Origin: Thalassospira lucentensis
GTDB taxonomy: Bacteria > Pseudomonadota > Alphaproteobacteria > Rhodospirillales > Thalassospiraceae
Length of the DNA stretch: 64,000 nt
Direction: 5' to 3'
Assembly: GCF_032921865.1 (NCBI RefSeq)
Contig: NZ_CP136684.1
Coordinates: forward strand, 1,895,001-1,959,000
Shown here: positions 6,343 through 17,617 of the stretch, piece after piece
Layout: each line of letters begins with the position of its first letter
Position numbering within the stretch: position 1 is the stretch's first letter
The notes under the pieces: generated by a model
Databases searched by the model: none
The model's input: only the letters and a program-made list of their open reading frames with translations
Told to the model about the DNA's origin: nothing
Program-made: the position numbers and the translations under genes

Positions 6343-7992
6343 CTATTCTTCCGGAGGATTTGCCCGTAGATTTGTAAAACCATAAAAATTCATGTCCTCC
6401 GCATCGCGGAGACGCAGTTTCTTCCATATATCTAATAAACTTGGACGATTACTTGGCAAGCGGTAGCGTTTGTTTGCTATGTAAAACGAGATATTCTTTT
6501 GCTTTAGCACTCCGAAGAAAAAATCGTTGTCTACGAAGTTTGTCGGGGTGCCACTAAGCCAACCTTTTAAGTCCGCTTCATATGCCAATAGCCACATGTC
6601 GGACTTTAGGCTGTCCGCGGTCATGTAAGTTTTCCAGAGGTTGACATTTAAGTATTGAGCTAAACCTAGTGATTGGAGGTGAAGCGCAACTATCGCACAG
6701 ATCGAATTTTCAAGGTTGCTAACTAGCTCGCACGATCTTTTACTGAGAGAGATATTCAGGCTTACGGCTAAATATAATACCCAAGAAACCTCGAAGTGAT
6801 GTCCTCTCGGTGAATGTATTGCAATAGTATCTTCAATTAGTTTTGCACATCTGGCGACGTTGATTGGATAGTGAGCTTCACTGTAAGCCGAAAGAATTTG
6901 AACAACTACAGGTATAGATGCCGTCTGCTGGCGAGAGGTTTTTAGTAGAAATGTTTCAAAAGTGGGCCAGGTGCTTTTTTGTATTTTTTTACTTCGAATT
7001 GATTTAACTGCCCATAAAACAATATGTTCGTGAGGATGTTGCTGCTGCAAATGAAATGCATTAGTGAAAAACTCGAAAAGCTCAGGTTTTTTTGGTTTAG
7101 GGGCCATTCGAGATAAGATTGAAGTGAGCTCTTGAACCCAAACAGAGCGATATACGCTGTCGGTAGAAATTGTTTTCGTTTTTTCTGCGTTTAGCTCTAA
7201 TTCGAAAGTGCGGTATGAGTTATCTAGGTGATTGATGGCTTTCTCTGCTGCACCAAGGCTATCGAACCCTATAAACCAATCGTCAACATTCCGGATCGCT
7301 CTAGCATTTTTTAATGCATTACTTTTCTGGATATTCTGGTCTACAGATGATGCAATTATCTCTGAAAGAATACGGGAAGTATCTGGCCCTATTGGAATAC
7401 CTAAGGTTTGATTGTCCTGTCCCTTACGAACAGCAATATCTAATTGATTGCCTAGGGAACTTGCGAGTGCTGGACTGTTGATGTTCACCTTGGACCACTG
7501 TTTACCGTGCAATGCCCATGCGAGGGTATGTGTATACAAGGTTCCATAGAAACGAGAAACGTCACTTACAAGAGCAAAATTGTATTCAGCGCTTATTTCT
7601 AATCTGTGCTGCTCAATTGATTGAAAGTCAGGAGTATCGACGGCTCTACCACCGGTGCTCCTTATTTCTAACTTGGAAGCGGAGTACTGTGATTTAATAA
7701 GGTGATTCCGAATCTTGATCCAGTTATTCGCAATGAGCTCAGATAAATAAGTTTGAGAAATGGGGTTCACAACCCGAAGATGTCTGCGTCCGAACTGACC
7801 TTTCGGTATAGAGAAAGTTCCTGGAACTGTTTTAGGTGTTTGGCTAAGCGTCTTTGACCATGACCTAAGAATGCTTGATCTATATTTTCCCAAATCCTGT
7901 GTATTGAACGGAAGAGGAAGTTCACTAGGAAAGTAGCCTTGCTGGAGCAGTGATCTTAGTCTGGTGGATTTGGATATGAAGCTGAACCACAT
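6343..7992 (-). CDS. Reverse transcriptase of the defence-associated (UG/Abi-like) type
   Basis: A 549-residue protein with RT palm motifs in order: motif A SDVSRFY with Asp144, motif B GIPIGPDTSR (199-208), motif C NVDDWF with the Asp pair 237-238, and motif D LNAEKTKTI (about 267-275). No maturase or integrase domain follows, and no group II intron RNA is evident. The C-terminal ~250 residues look like alpha-helical repeats, as in the Abi and unknown-group RTs used against phage. The residue usually Tyr or Phe in motif C is Asn. The ATG at 7992 has a GGTGG about ten bases upstream. It is the upstream gene of a likely two-gene unit with the Ntn hydrolase. The IS element ends 78 bases upstream and may have replaced its promoter. 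Confidence 0.85.
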   Translation of the reverse strand: MWFSFISKSTRLRSLLQQGYFPSELPLPFNTQDLGKYRSSILRSWSKTLSQTPKTVPGTFSIPKGQFGRRHLRVVNPISQTYLSELIANNWIKIRNHLIKSQYSASKLEIRSTGGRAVDTPDFQSIEQHRLEISAEYNFALVSDVSRFYGTLYTHTLAWALHGKQWSKVNINSPALASSLGNQLDIAVRKGQDNQTLGIPIGPDTSRILSEIIASSVDQNIQKSNALKNARAIRNVDDWFIGFDSLGAAEKAINHLDNSYRTFELELNAEKTKTISTDSVYRSVWVQELTSILSRMAPKPKKPELFEFFTNAFHLQQQHPHEHIVLWAVKSIRSKKIQKSTWPTFETFLLKTSRQQTASIPVVVQILSAYSEAHYPINVARCAKLIEDTIAIHSPRGHHFEVSWVLYLAVSLNISLSKRSCELVSNLENSICAIVALHLQSLGLAQYLNVNLWKTYMTADSLKSDMWLLAYEADLKGWLSGTPTNFVDNDFFFGVLKQKNISFYIANKRYRLPSNRPSLLDIWKKLRLRDAEDMNFYGFTNLRANPPEE

Positions 7993-8070
7993 TTTATTTT
8001 TGCCACCTAAGATGGTGATGTCTATAAGTGGTTATTGCAAGTTTAAATAAGATAATTCGTATTTAATGAC

Positions 8071-8098
8071 TGAATAGCCCCTGGAATTGTAGACACCC
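8071..8098 (+). repeat. IS left inverted repeat
   Basis: Exact reverse complement of 9271-9298. It begins TGAATAGCCCC and ends AGACACCC. Confidence 0.95.
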
Positions 8099-8130
8099 GA
8101 TAGCCTATAAATTGAGGCAAGGAGTTTACG

Positions 8131-8409
8131 ATGCCCAAGAGTCATTTTACCGATGAGTTCAAGATTGATGCCGTTCGCCAGATTACCGAACGAGGCTACT
8201 CAGTAGCGGAAGTTTCTGCACGTCTCGGTGTCAGCACACATTCCCTGTATGTGTGGAGGAAGAAGTTCAGCAAGTCCCCTGATGCGATTGCTGAAGCTGA
8301 TCAACAATCATCCGAGATACGCCGCCTGAAGCAAGAACTCGCCCGGATCACCGAGGAGCGCGATATTCTAAAAAAGGCAACCGCGTACTTCGCCAGGGAT
8401 GCAAAATGA
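8131..8409 (+). CDS. IS3-family transposase subunit OrfA
   Basis: A 92-residue OrfA. It has the helix-turn-helix that binds the IS ends (YSVAEVSARLGVSTHSLYVW), followed by a leucine-zipper-like coiled coil (IRRLKQELARITEERDILKK) for assembly with OrfB. The A6G heptamer at 8370-8376 is in the frame CTA AAA AAG. A minus-one slip there continues in the orfB frame without a stop and yields the OrfAB transposase. The ATG at 8131 follows AAGGAG. Confidence 0.95.
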   Translation: MPKSHFTDEFKIDAVRQITERGYSVAEVSARLGVSTHSLYVWRKKFSKSPDAIAEADQQSSEIRRLKQELARITEERDILKKATAYFARDAK

Positions 8410-9263
8410 GGTACGCGTTTATTGACCAGCATCGCCGGGTCTATTCGGTCCGCACCATGTGCCGGTGTTTGCAGGTTCATCCCAGTGGCTTTTATGCCTG
8501 GCAGAAGAAACCACACAGCGCCCGGTTTCTGGAAGACCAAAGGCAGACCGCGCTTGTTCGCCAGATATGGGAAGATAGCGGTCAGGTATATGGCTACCGC
8601 AAGATCCATGATGATCTGATGGATATGGGAGAGCGTTGCAGCCCGAACCGTGTGGCCCGACTGGCCCGCAATGCAGGCATACGCGCGCGGATCGGTTACA
8701 AGAAGCGTCCCGGCAAATATGGCGGCAAACCGGCTGTCGTCGCTGACAACAAACTGGATCGGCAGTTTGATACCGCCAGACCAAATACCGCTTGGGTGAC
8801 CGATATCACCTATATCAAGACACAGGAAGGATTTGCGTATCTTGCCGTCGTCATTGACCTTTATTCCCGCATGGTGGTTGGCTGGGCATTGAAGCAGCGA
8901 CAAGATACAAATGTTGTTCTGCAAGCATTGCTGATGGCCGTCTGGCGGCGAAAGCCAAAGAACAGGGTACTGATCCATTCTGATCAGGGTTCCCAATATA
9001 CCAGCATCGACTGGGCCGCTTTCCTTCGTCAGCACGATCTGGAACATAGTATGAGCCGCCGCGGAAACTGTTATGACAATGCTGTTGCCGAAAGTTTCTT
9101 TAACTTGCTTAAACGCGAACGCATCCGCCGCAGGGTTTATAAATCACGGGATGAGGCACGTCAGGACGTCTTCGACTACATAGAAATGTTCTATAACCCG
9201 AAGCGCAAACATAGTACCAATGGGATGTTGTCACCCGTCGAATTCGAAAGACGACAAATCTGA
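8406..9263 (+). CDS. IS3-family transposase OrfB (DDE integrase domain)
   Basis: A 285-residue OrfB with the rve/DDE catalytic core. The first Asp is in WVTDITYI, the second in IHSDQGSQYTS, and the Glu in DNAVAESFFNLLK. The N-terminal HTH_21-like part ends near YGYRKIHDDL. The ATG overlaps the orfA stop as ATGA. The active protein is expected to be the OrfAB fusion made by frameshifting. Length and catalytic residues look complete. Confidence 0.95.
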   Translation: MRYAFIDQHRRVYSVRTMCRCLQVHPSGFYAWQKKPHSARFLEDQRQTALVRQIWEDSGQVYGYRKIHDDLMDMGERCSPNRVARLARNAGIRARIGYKKRPGKYGGKPAVVADNKLDRQFDTARPNTAWVTDITYIKTQEGFAYLAVVIDLYSRMVVGWALKQRQDTNVVLQALLMAVWRRKPKNRVLIHSDQGSQYTSIDWAAFLRQHDLEHSMSRRGNCYDNAVAESFFNLLKRERIRRRVYKSRDEARQDVFDYIEMFYNPKRKHSTNGMLSPVEFERRQI

Positions 9264-9270
9264 TCAATCC

Positions 9271-9298
9271 GGGTGTCTACAATTCCAGGGGCTATTCA
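9271..9298 (-). repeat. IS right inverted repeat
   Basis: Exact reverse complement of 8071-8098. The GAC target duplication follows it. Confidence 0.95.
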
Positions 9299-9310
9299 GA
9301 CCTCTATAAG

Positions 9311-9418
9311 AAAACACCCTCAGCCTCACGGCCGAGGGTGTTTCTCGTTCAGAGCCCAAAAGCTCCAATCCAAACCATTTCAAACGCGTAACCTCTCAGG
9401 AGAGATCAAGCTGATCCG
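9311..9418 (-). repeat. katG-terminator-like direct repeat, copy A
   Basis: About 75 bases from 9311 closely match 11445-11519 (copy B). A weaker match continues into what corresponds to the katG 3' coding end. The hairpin CACCCTC...GAGGGTG at 9314-9340 acts as terminator for the ATPase gene on the minus strand. The stem differs from copy B (CACCCCC...GGGGGTG) by paired substitutions that keep base pairing, so the structure has been under selection since the copies diverged. Confidence 0.75.
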
Positions 9419-9420
9419 AT

Positions 9421-11367
9421 TTAAGCTTCGTGATCTGTGGAATATTTCTTCATTCCCTCTCGAAGAATCTCGAGGAAAGTATGATTTCGAACTTGAGCAT
9501 CAGCAACGATGGCATCAAAAGATAAAAGGAATATTGGGGTTGGAACCTCGGTGCCATTTGGTCTAGGCGTAGAAAATTCTTGATAATAAACTTTTCCTTT
9601 AGAGAATAGCGGTGTCCACTTAAGTTGTCGCAACCTGGTTTCCAAGGTGCTTTCGATGTGAATTACCGAGTAATACCAAATTCGCTGAATATTATCGCAA
9701 TGTATTGCAAGTTTTTCTGCTCTATCTAGGAGCTGATTAATTGCAAAAAGTGTCTCTTTTTCGTCGCTCGTTTTTCTTTTGATTTCAACGATTACGACAT
9801 CGACAGCAAGTGATTTATCTGGGTCTGCAGAGAAAATCATCGCAATATCTGGGCGGCCATCTCCTCCCAAACTCTCATCGTCTAAGCGTATAGCGCTAAT
9901 TACAGCGTCCATACGAGCTTCGCTCAAAATAGTGCTATATGACATAAACTTGTCATCAAGTAGCCAAGCATTATTTTGATAGATGTGGGAGCTAAATTCT
10001 GTCTGTTCGAATTGTTTGTAGCGAGGCACGATGAGGTTATGAATATCGGCCTCTGGATCAGCCTCATTTACCTCGTTCATCCTGCGGATGATTTTATCTC
10101 GATATAAAATATATTCGGTAAGTGACCGCGAGGATAGTTCTAAAGATTTTTCGAATATAGCGTCATCTAGATGTTCGCTCTGCAGAACTTTCTTTTGATC
10201 TTTAAAAAAGCTTTGTTGAGCGGCATTCAATGATTCGTCTCTTTCAATCAATCCAACTGTTGTTTCTTCAAAATACCCTAGCAAGTGAGGGAATGTTTCC
10301 TCAAACTGTTGCTTGGTTTCTTTATTTTTTTCTGCGATTTCTGGGATTTCTCTTGCCAAGATGTCTCCGATTTCTCGGCGAAGTACACCATTGAAGAATG
10401 TTTCATTAATACCTTCCGGCAAGATGAGCTTTTGGCGTGATGTATCGCTCTTGGCTTTGAAAAATTCAGACTCAAAAATGAAGACTATTGACTGTCCTGC
10501 AGGGATCGATTTTTGGTTAATCAAATTGGCCGGAATAGTTCGACCATCAATGTTGAAGGCGATAAGGTGCTTCGGCTTCCCCATTGACTCTCGAATATGA
10601 TACCGAACTTTTATGTTGCTTAAGAGATCAAATTGGGAGCCATTTATTTCAATTTCTTTCATTTCAGGTAAGTCAGATGCTGTTATCGATTCTGACCTAG
10701 AAAAGAAATCCTTCTGATTATTTGTATCTTCTGTTTCTAAGGATATTGAAATTTCGAAATCGACAGATTTTCTTTTGAGAGCGAGCAGCGACGGAAGAAA
10801 ATGATCAATGATCTCTAGCTTTAGAGCTGATGGCTTCAGATCATCGTAAGAATGTACACGTTCCTTTCTAAACCCTGTGAAAACTAATATGCTTCCCGAG
10901 TTGGCAGTTTCAGGAGCTTCCTTTGGCGGAGCTTTCCCATCAAATAAGCTGTCAAAGGTAAATATTCTTCTCTTATCACTCCAGAAGCTATCAATATTAA
11001 CTTTTTCAAAATAATCGAGAAATAGTAACCGCCCGATCCCTTTGTGGAACTCGTCTCTAGGTTTCAGTAATGTTTTAAACCGGTTGAAGTTTTCATCGGT
11101 GAAGCCTCTTCCATTGTCCGTAATCGTAATTTGCAAAGAAGAAGGATTATCAAAAGATGAAATTTTTAAATCTATGGAAATTATGGTTGCATCTGCATCC
11201 AAGGCATTGGCAATCGCTTCAAAATATACCATGAGAAGTGAGGGATTTGGAAAGAACAGCTTTATTGCGTTTGATGCTTCAATATCCACGAAAAACTGCT
11301 CCGTCCAAAATTTGATTATATCTAAGTTAGAGGATGCAACAGACTCTATCCTAGAAATAGCATGCAA
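9421..11367 (-). CDS. GHKL ATPase fused to a PD-(D/E)XK-like nuclease, predicted defence protein
   Basis: A 648-residue protein. The N-terminal GHKL (Hsp90/MutL/MORC-like) ATPase has the N box FEAIANALDADA (Glu50, Asn54), the G1 box DNGRGF (84-89) and a G2-like KGIGRL (109-114). A long middle region is partly helical. Near residues 506-532 the sequence reads RPDIAMIF ... VVIVEIKRK, an Asp507 / Glu528-x-Lys530 arrangement like restriction-type PD-(D/E)XK nucleases. Such ATPase-nuclease fusions occur in antiphage genes, but I cannot assign a named system. The only start is a TTG directly after an in-frame TAA, with no ribosome site, so the true 5' end is uncertain. AT-rich and flanked by direct repeats A and B. 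Confidence 0.7.
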   Translation of the reverse strand: MHAISRIESVASSNLDIIKFWTEQFFVDIEASNAIKLFFPNPSLLMVYFEAIANALDADATIISIDLKISSFDNPSSLQITITDNGRGFTDENFNRFKTLLKPRDEFHKGIGRLLFLDYFEKVNIDSFWSDKRRIFTFDSLFDGKAPPKEAPETANSGSILVFTGFRKERVHSYDDLKPSALKLEIIDHFLPSLLALKRKSVDFEISISLETEDTNNQKDFFSRSESITASDLPEMKEIEINGSQFDLLSNIKVRYHIRESMGKPKHLIAFNIDGRTIPANLINQKSIPAGQSIVFIFESEFFKAKSDTSRQKLILPEGINETFFNGVLRREIGDILAREIPEIAEKNKETKQQFEETFPHLLGYFEETTVGLIERDESLNAAQQSFFKDQKKVLQSEHLDDAIFEKSLELSSRSLTEYILYRDKIIRRMNEVNEADPEADIHNLIVPRYKQFEQTEFSSHIYQNNAWLLDDKFMSYSTILSEARMDAVISAIRLDDESLGGDGRPDIAMIFSADPDKSLAVDVVIVEIKRKTSDEKETLFAINQLLDRAEKLAIHCDNIQRIWYYSVIHIESTLETRLRQLKWTPLFSKGKVYYQEFSTPRPNGTEVPTPIFLLSFDAIVADAQVRNHTFLEILREGMKKYSTDHEA

Positions 11368-11444
11368 TTATGCAAAATAACATGTTGCCAAGCTGTTGTC
11401 TTCGCTCATCTTTCTTGCTTGTGATGATGAGGGAGCTGTTTACA

Positions 11445-14216
<2,772 letters not shown>

Positions 14217-15158
14217 ATGGACGGGTCCGATCAGGCGATGCCCGATATCGCCTATAGCCCGATGCCCGACGAAGCAGGCATCCGTGACTTCATAGCCACA
14301 TGCGACCGGTTTTATCCGCCCGATGCGGTTGCCGCCGATATTGCGCAGCAACGCAAATGGTATGAAGCGCTTTGTGATGCCTTTGCCTATCCCCATCCGC
14401 CGGGGCTTCTGACCTGTGATGATCATATTGCCGGGGTGGCGGTCAGGATTTATCGCCCGGCCAAGATTCGGACAACGCGGAAGTTGCTTTACCTGCATGG
14501 CGGCGGGTTTATCGTCGGGTCGCTTGATAGCCATGATGCGATCTGTGCCGAGATTGCCGAGGCGGCGGGTGCGGAAATGATTTCGGTCGATTACCGGCTG
14601 GCGCCCGAACATATCTGGCCAGCGGCGCATCAGGATGCGTTTGCGGTTGCGCGCGATGTGCTGTCGCACGGTGCGGAGATCGTGCTTGTTGGTGATAGTG
14701 CCGGGGCGACATTGGCAGGCGGGCTTGCGATCCGGGCGCGCGATGAGGGGCTTGGCGCGGGTGTTGTCGGGCAGGTCCTGATTTATCCGGCCCTTGGCGG
14801 TGATCTTGGCTGGCCATCCTATGGCCAGATGGCATCCGCCCCCGGTTTAAGCACCGATGATGTGATTTATTATCGCGATGTCCTGAAGGCGCCGATGGAT
14901 GATCCGGTGGCCTATCCGTTATCGGCGGAGGATCTGCGCGGATTGCCGCCGACCTATATCACGGCGGCCTATTTTGATCCGCTGCGCGATGACGGGCGGG
15001 AATATACCGCGCGCCTTGCCCGGGCCGGGATTGACGTGACGTATCGCGAGGAGCCGCAAATGATCCATGGCTGGCTACGCGCGCGGCATATGAGTGAGGG
15101 GGCGGCGACCGGATTTAAATTCCTGTGTGATGCGATAAGGCGCATGGCGGCAGAATAA
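14217..15158 (+). CDS. Alpha/beta hydrolase of the hormone-sensitive lipase family
   Basis: A 313-residue carboxylesterase/lipase-like enzyme. The oxyanion-hole motif HGGGF, the nucleophile elbow GDSAG, the acid in YFDPLRDD and the His in MIHGW appear in the order and spacing of the HSL family (bacterial esterase group IV). The ATG at 14217 has GGGGAAG upstream. The longer frame from 14127 would add 30 residues unlike the family. No signal peptide is seen, so a cytoplasmic esterase is likely. The natural substrate is unknown. Confidence 0.9.
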   Translation: MDGSDQAMPDIAYSPMPDEAGIRDFIATCDRFYPPDAVAADIAQQRKWYEALCDAFAYPHPPGLLTCDDHIAGVAVRIYRPAKIRTTRKLLYLHGGGFIVGSLDSHDAICAEIAEAAGAEMISVDYRLAPEHIWPAAHQDAFAVARDVLSHGAEIVLVGDSAGATLAGGLAIRARDEGLGAGVVGQVLIYPALGGDLGWPSYGQMASAPGLSTDDVIYYRDVLKAPMDDPVAYPLSAEDLRGLPPTYITAAYFDPLRDDGREYTARLARAGIDVTYREEPQMIHGWLRARHMSEGAATGFKFLCDAIRRMAAE

Positions 15159-15428
15159 TTCTGCGGCATAATAATGTGCCGGATATTGCCGCGAATTCGT
15201 GCGCAGCATGAAATGATCCGGATTTAATGGGTCCGGTAAATCGCCGGAATTATTTGGCGGTTTCTTCTGGTTGATTGTCGCGGTCTGGTATCTGTATTCA
15301 CCCGTGGCGTGAAATCCGCCGGTGATGAGTGTTTTGATAATTTCCTGTTCTGGTGATAGTCTTTATCGCCTCATCTGTTTCGAAGGTGTGTTTTGCCCGT
15401 TAGGGCACCCGTAGAACGGAGGCAGGGA

Positions 15429-15842
15429 ATGTATCGCAAGATCATGGTACCCGTGGATCTGACGCATATCGACAAGCTGGAAAAGGCGCTTTCGACGGCG
15501 GCGGATCTGGCAAAGCATTATGATGCCAAAATCTGCTTTTTCGGGGTTGGAACCAATACCCCATCCCCGATTGCACATACGCCAGCAGAATATGATCGCA
15601 AAATGGCGGCCTTTGCCGAAGAGCAGGCCAAAAAGACCGGTATCGAATGTTCGGGCATGACCCGCATTTCACACGATCCGGCGATTGATCTGAGCGAAAT
15701 CATTGTTGATGCGGCAACAGAGGTCAAGGCGGATGTGATCGTCATGGCGTCCCATGTGCCGGGTATGGCCGATCATATTTTTGCATCCCACGGCGGATAT
15801 GTTGCGTCGCATTGGGATCATTCCGTGTTTCTGGTGCGTTAA
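15429..15842 (+). CDS. Universal stress protein (UspA family)
   Basis: A 137-residue single-domain USP. It begins MYRKIMVPVDL, the first strand of the fold. The nucleotide-binding end is partly degenerate: ASHVPGMADHIFASHGGYVASHW stands where G-2x-G-9x-G(S/T) is expected. A GGAGG lies six bases before the ATG. The BCCT transporter follows 66 bases downstream on the same strand, so the two are probably one operon. USPs paired with osmolyte transporters can regulate uptake, as TeaD does for a TRAP carrier. Confidence 0.92.
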   Translation: MYRKIMVPVDLTHIDKLEKALSTAADLAKHYDAKICFFGVGTNTPSPIAHTPAEYDRKMAAFAEEQAKKTGIECSGMTRISHDPAIDLSEIIVDAATEVKADVIVMASHVPGMADHIFASHGGYVASHWDHSVFLVR

Positions 15843-15908
15843 TAGCAGGCAAACCGGACAGATTGCGGCCAGGGGTGGCCGCAAAATTGCTTTTCAAGGG
15901 AGATTTTC

Positions 15909-17540
15909 ATGGGATCGAATGCCGAGACGGGCATTGAAAGCCCGGATGGTGCGGCCAATCCGATCGATACCGAATATGAAATCGGACAGGATAACATCAC
16001 CACACAGATCGGGCCGTTTGGCCTTGATATTCATAACCCGGTATTCCTGATTTCGGGGTTATCGATTGTTGCATTCGTGTTTTTCACACTGGCCTTTCAG
16101 GAAAGTGTCGGGCCGATGTTCAATGACCTTCGGGGCTGGCTGACATCGACCTTTGACTGGTTCTTCCTGTCGGTGGCGAATGTTTTCGTTTTGCTGTGTC
16201 TGTTTCTGATTGTATCGCCGCTGGGCAAGGTCCGGCTGGGCGGGCAGGATGCGACACCGGATTATTCCTATAGCGGCTGGTTTGCCATGCTGTTTGCGGC
16301 CGGCATGGGGATCGGCCTTATGTTTTATGGCGTGTCCGAGCCGATTTCGCACTTTACCACATCGATGGGCGGCGCGACGGTCGGTGATGGCGGGGTGCGG
16401 ACCGACTGGGCACCGCTAGGCGGGGCGATGGGCGATGCGGACGGTGCCTTTGACCTTGGCATGGCGGCGACGATTTTCCATTGGGGGCTTCACCCGTGGG
16501 CGATCTATGCCACGGTGGCGCTGGCATTGGCGCTGTTTTCGTTTAACAAGGGCCTGCCATTGACCATGCGGTCGGTGTTTTATCCGATCTTTGGCGAGCG
16601 TGTCTGGGGCTGGACCGGGCATGTGATTGATATTCTGGCGGTGTTTGCCACCCTGTTCGGGCTTGCGACGTCGCTTGGTTTTGGTGCGGAACAGGCCAAT
16701 GCCGGGCTTGAATTCCTGTTTGGCATTCCGGTTACGGATGGATCGAAGGTTGTCCTGATTATCGCGATTACCGGGGTTGCGCTGATTTCGGTTCTGGCCG
16801 GGCTTGATGCCGGGGTCAAACGGCTTTCGGAAATCAATATGGTTCTGGCGGCATTGCTTTTGCTGTTTGTCGTGCTGGTCGGGCCGACCATGGATATCAT
16901 CAAGGGCTTTTTCACAAGTCTTGTCGCCTATGTCGAATATCTTCCAGCGCTTTCGAACCCGGTCGGGCGTGAGGATACCAATTTCAGCCAGGGCTGGACG
17001 TCGTTCTATTGGGCGTGGTGGATTTCCTGGTCGCCGTTTGTCGGCATGTTCATTGCGCGCGTGTCGCGTGGCCGGACGGTGCGGGAATTCATTACCTGTG
17101 TCCTGATCATTCCGTCGCTGGTCTGCGTGCTGTGGATGACGGCGTTTGGCGGCACGGCGGTGCATATGGTCAATGAAGGCGTGCAGGCGATTGCCGATGC
17201 GGCGCTTCCGATCAAGCTGTTTAGCATGCTTGAAGCCCTGCCGTTGCATGCGATCACGTCCTTTATCGGGATTGTTCTGGTGATCGTGTTCTTTGTCACC
17301 TCGTCCGATTCCGGGTCGCTGGTGATCGATACCATCACCGCAGGCGGCAAGGTTGATGCGCCGGTGCCCCAGCGGGTTTTCTGGTGCACGTTTGAAGGGC
17401 TTGTTGCGATTGCGCTGCTGCTGGGCGGGGGGCTTGGCTCCCTGCAGGCGATGGCGGTTTCAACCGGGTTCCCGTTTGCCATCGTGCTTTTGCTGGCGTG
17501 TTATTCCATCATTCAGGGATTGCGTAGCGAACCGCGATAG
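15909..17540 (+). CDS. BCCT family betaine/choline/carnitine transporter
   Basis: A 543-residue inner-membrane secondary transporter for quaternary ammonium osmolytes. It shows twelve hydrophobic segments, the glycine-rich GMGIGLMFYGVSEP helix, and the BCCT signature FYWAWWISWSPFVGMF followed by ARVSRGRT. The ATG at 15909 follows GGGAG. There is no long C-terminal extension like the osmosensing tail of BetP. The preceding USP gene suggests stress-linked osmoprotectant uptake. Confidence 0.95.
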   Translation: MGSNAETGIESPDGAANPIDTEYEIGQDNITTQIGPFGLDIHNPVFLISGLSIVAFVFFTLAFQESVGPMFNDLRGWLTSTFDWFFLSVANVFVLLCLFLIVSPLGKVRLGGQDATPDYSYSGWFAMLFAAGMGIGLMFYGVSEPISHFTTSMGGATVGDGGVRTDWAPLGGAMGDADGAFDLGMAATIFHWGLHPWAIYATVALALALFSFNKGLPLTMRSVFYPIFGERVWGWTGHVIDILAVFATLFGLATSLGFGAEQANAGLEFLFGIPVTDGSKVVLIIAITGVALISVLAGLDAGVKRLSEINMVLAALLLLFVVLVGPTMDIIKGFFTSLVAYVEYLPALSNPVGREDTNFSQGWTSFYWAWWISWSPFVGMFIARVSRGRTVREFITCVLIIPSLVCVLWMTAFGGTAVHMVNEGVQAIADAALPIKLFSMLEALPLHAITSFIGIVLVIVFFVTSSDSGSLVIDTITAGGKVDAPVPQRVFWCTFEGLVAIALLLGGGLGSLQAMAVSTGFPFAIVLLLACYSIIQGLRSEPR

Positions 17541-17559
17541 GTTGCCGACAGACCAACGC

Positions 17560-17591
17560 AAAAGGGGCGCAGTGATCTGCGCCCCTTTTTT
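17560..17591 (+). terminator. Bidirectional terminator
   Basis: AAAAGGGGCGCA and TGCGCCCCTTTTTT arms with an A run on one side and a T run on the other. It lies between the converging BCCT gene and META lipoprotein gene. Confidence 0.9.
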
Positions 17592-17617
17592 ACGGGTTCG
17601 TGTGATCCCTGTTCCGC

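Larger units (their letters stand above)
8071..9298 (+). mobile_element. Complete IS3-family insertion sequence
   Basis: A 1228-bp element with perfect 28-bp terminal inverted repeats (8071-8098 and 9271-9298, ending TGAATAGCCCC). It is flanked by the 3-bp direct repeat GAC (8068-8070 and 9299-9301), as expected for IS3-family target duplication. It carries orfA and orfB, overlapping by 4 bases, with an A6G slippery site at 8370-8376. All parts look intact, which suggests recent and possibly active transposition. It separates the reverse transcriptase from the ATPase-nuclease gene. Confidence 0.95.

Noticed and set aside
6343-7992. The RT as part of a group II intron, retron or diversity-generating element
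   Set aside because: No maturase or HNH domain follows, no intron domain V-like hairpin or msr/msd layout was seen, and no template/variable repeat pair with adenine bias was found nearby.
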